Shown here: one piece after another, positions 63,801 through 64,000 of the stretch
How the letters are laid out: each line of letters starts with the position of its first letter
How positions within the stretch are numbered: the stretch's first letter is position 1
Origin: Coriaria nepalensis
Lineage: Eukaryota; Streptophyta; Magnoliopsida; Cucurbitales; Coriariaceae
Reading direction: 5' to 3'
Length of the DNA stretch: 64,000 bases
Assembly: GCA_027186245.1 (NCBI GenBank)
Contig: CP114493.1
Span: 1,247,501-1,311,500 of the forward strand
The notes under the pieces: model-generated
What the model saw: the letters and a program-made list of their open reading frames with translations, nothing else
Told to the model about the DNA's origin: nothing
Database searches by the model: none
Made by a program: the position numbers and the translations under genes

Positions 63801-64000
63801 GGACAAATAGGTGTTATGTCTGCCTCATAAATCTTGTGTCTCTATGATTGTGTAAATTTTCCAATGATGGATTCCATGTTTTCCAATATTTCCAGTTTAG
63901 TTGATTGTTCAAAGTTGACTCTCTTCCCTCAATTTTTTTGGTGCATGCAGGATCCTCAGTACATGAACAAGAAATATGCAGCCATTTTCTCGCCATTTTG
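46511..64000 (+). CDS. CALS10: Callose synthase 10 (GSL8), 5' portion, 24 exons, runs off right edge
   Basis: Plasma-membrane 1,3-beta-glucan synthase subunit; Arabidopsis CALS10/GSL8 acts in cell-plate callose, plasmodesmata and pollen development. Exons in frame: 46511-46718, 47167-47264, 47441-47604, 48258-48381, 48982-49092, 49330-49455, 55269-55358, 56671-56768, 56851-56968, 57539-57667, 58970-59046, 59173-59251, 59597-59689, 59780-59882, 59976-60099, 60217-60406, 60497-60549, 61165-61225, 61396-61477, 61898-61947, 62073-62159, 62291-62376, 62523-62550 and 63951-64000+. About 809 of ~1,900 residues are present. Vta1-like region at about 50-200 ([35 protein letters not shown]), FKS1 domain near 300-420 ([20 protein letters not shown]), then six hydrophobic segments at about 480-750. 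[21 protein letters not shown] favours CALS10 over CALS9. The GT48 catalytic domain lies beyond the window. Intron 18 has a GC donor; introns 6 and 23 carry insertions. Confidence 0.95.
49693..49898 (+). repeat. 5' LTR of the copia element
   Basis: 206 bp, starts TGTAGAATATATTTAAGATT and ends TTTCCA. By manual alignment it differs from the 3' LTR at about 16 substitutions and one indel (roughly 92% identity). Confidence 0.93.
49899..49910 (+). other. Primer-binding site of the copia element
   Basis: TGGTATCAAAGC directly after the 5' LTR; close to the initiator-Met tRNA complement TGGTATCAGAGC used by many plant copia elements. Confidence 0.85.
54248..54257 (+). other. Polypurine tract of the copia element
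   Basis: GAGGGGGAG immediately before the 3' LTR, the expected plus-strand priming site. Confidence 0.85.
54258..54464 (+). repeat. 3' LTR of the copia element
   Basis: 207 bp, starts TGTAGAATATATTTAAGATT, ends CTTACA, followed by the target-site duplication AAACT. Confidence 0.93.
54814..54842. repeat. (TTA)n microsatellite
   Basis: A TTATTATTA run of about ten units in CALS10 intron 6; it creates hydrophobic-looking spurious ORFs. Confidence 0.9.
63247..63576 (+). mobile_element. TRIM (miniature LTR retrotransposon) in CALS10 intron 23
   Basis: 330 bp. Two LTRs of 81 bp each (63247-63327 and 63496-63576) both begin TGTTA.(A/G)AGTCTTAATGATA and end CTTA(A/G)C. A primer site TGGTATCAGAGC follows at 63329-63340 and a polypurine tract GAGGGGGAG precedes the second LTR (63487-63495). 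CGTTAC flanks both sides (63241-63246 and 63577-63582) as a target-site duplication of 5-6 bp. No ORF; mobilisation would need another element's proteins. Confidence 0.9.

Overview
The window is nuclear DNA of a flowering plant, most likely a eudicot. The genes are split into many short exons by AT-rich GT-AG introns, intergenic DNA is AT-rich and full of microsatellites, and the encoded proteins are plant types (chloroplast CbbY-type phosphatase, AZG purine permease, callose synthase, Ty1/copia and TRIM elements). Exon limits below were read by eye from splice consensus and unbroken reading phase, not from transcripts.

Left part (1-29 kb), ordinary gene space. RPN7, a 26S proteasome lid subunit (minus, 5' end only), sits head to head with a small Ulp1-type SUMO protease gene (plus). 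Next come a chloroplast xylulose-1,5-bisphosphate phosphatase CBBY (minus), a truncated and frameshifted HEMW-like radical-SAM pseudogene (minus), the Elongator catalytic subunit ELP3 (minus), a 20-exon kelch/DUF4110 protein (minus) and the single-exon purine permease AZG2 (plus). From memory, AZG2, kelch and ELP3 are also consecutive in Arabidopsis (At5g50300-50310-50320), which supports the assignments.

Middle part (29-46 kb), accessory region. The most interesting object is a nine-exon gene-like structure at 29737-34986. It contains two tandem copies of the N-terminal (Vta1-like) region of callose synthase 10, has no catalytic part, and ends in an unrelated tail of 127 residues. All nine exons join in one open frame of 551 codons. 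Two MITE-like elements lie in its introns. Around it are duplicated cassettes, an intact ORF resembling the C-terminal helical region of GTE/BET proteins, a deleted copy of that gene, a CACTIN pseudogene fragment, and two decayed Ty1/copia fragments.

Right part (46.5-64 kb). This holds the 5' portion of the full callose synthase 10 gene (CALS10/GSL8): 24 exons, about 809 codons, running off the right edge. Its intron 6 carries a 4.8 kb Ty1/copia element with 206/207 bp LTRs and a 5 bp target-site duplication. Its intron 23 carries a 330 bp TRIM with 81 bp LTRs. The tandem Vta1-like gene evidently arose by duplication of the 5' end of this gene.

Three GC-AG introns (two in the kelch gene, one in CALS10) and a tandemly duplicated exon in the kelch gene are further points of note. 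I saw no tRNA, rRNA or CRISPR.
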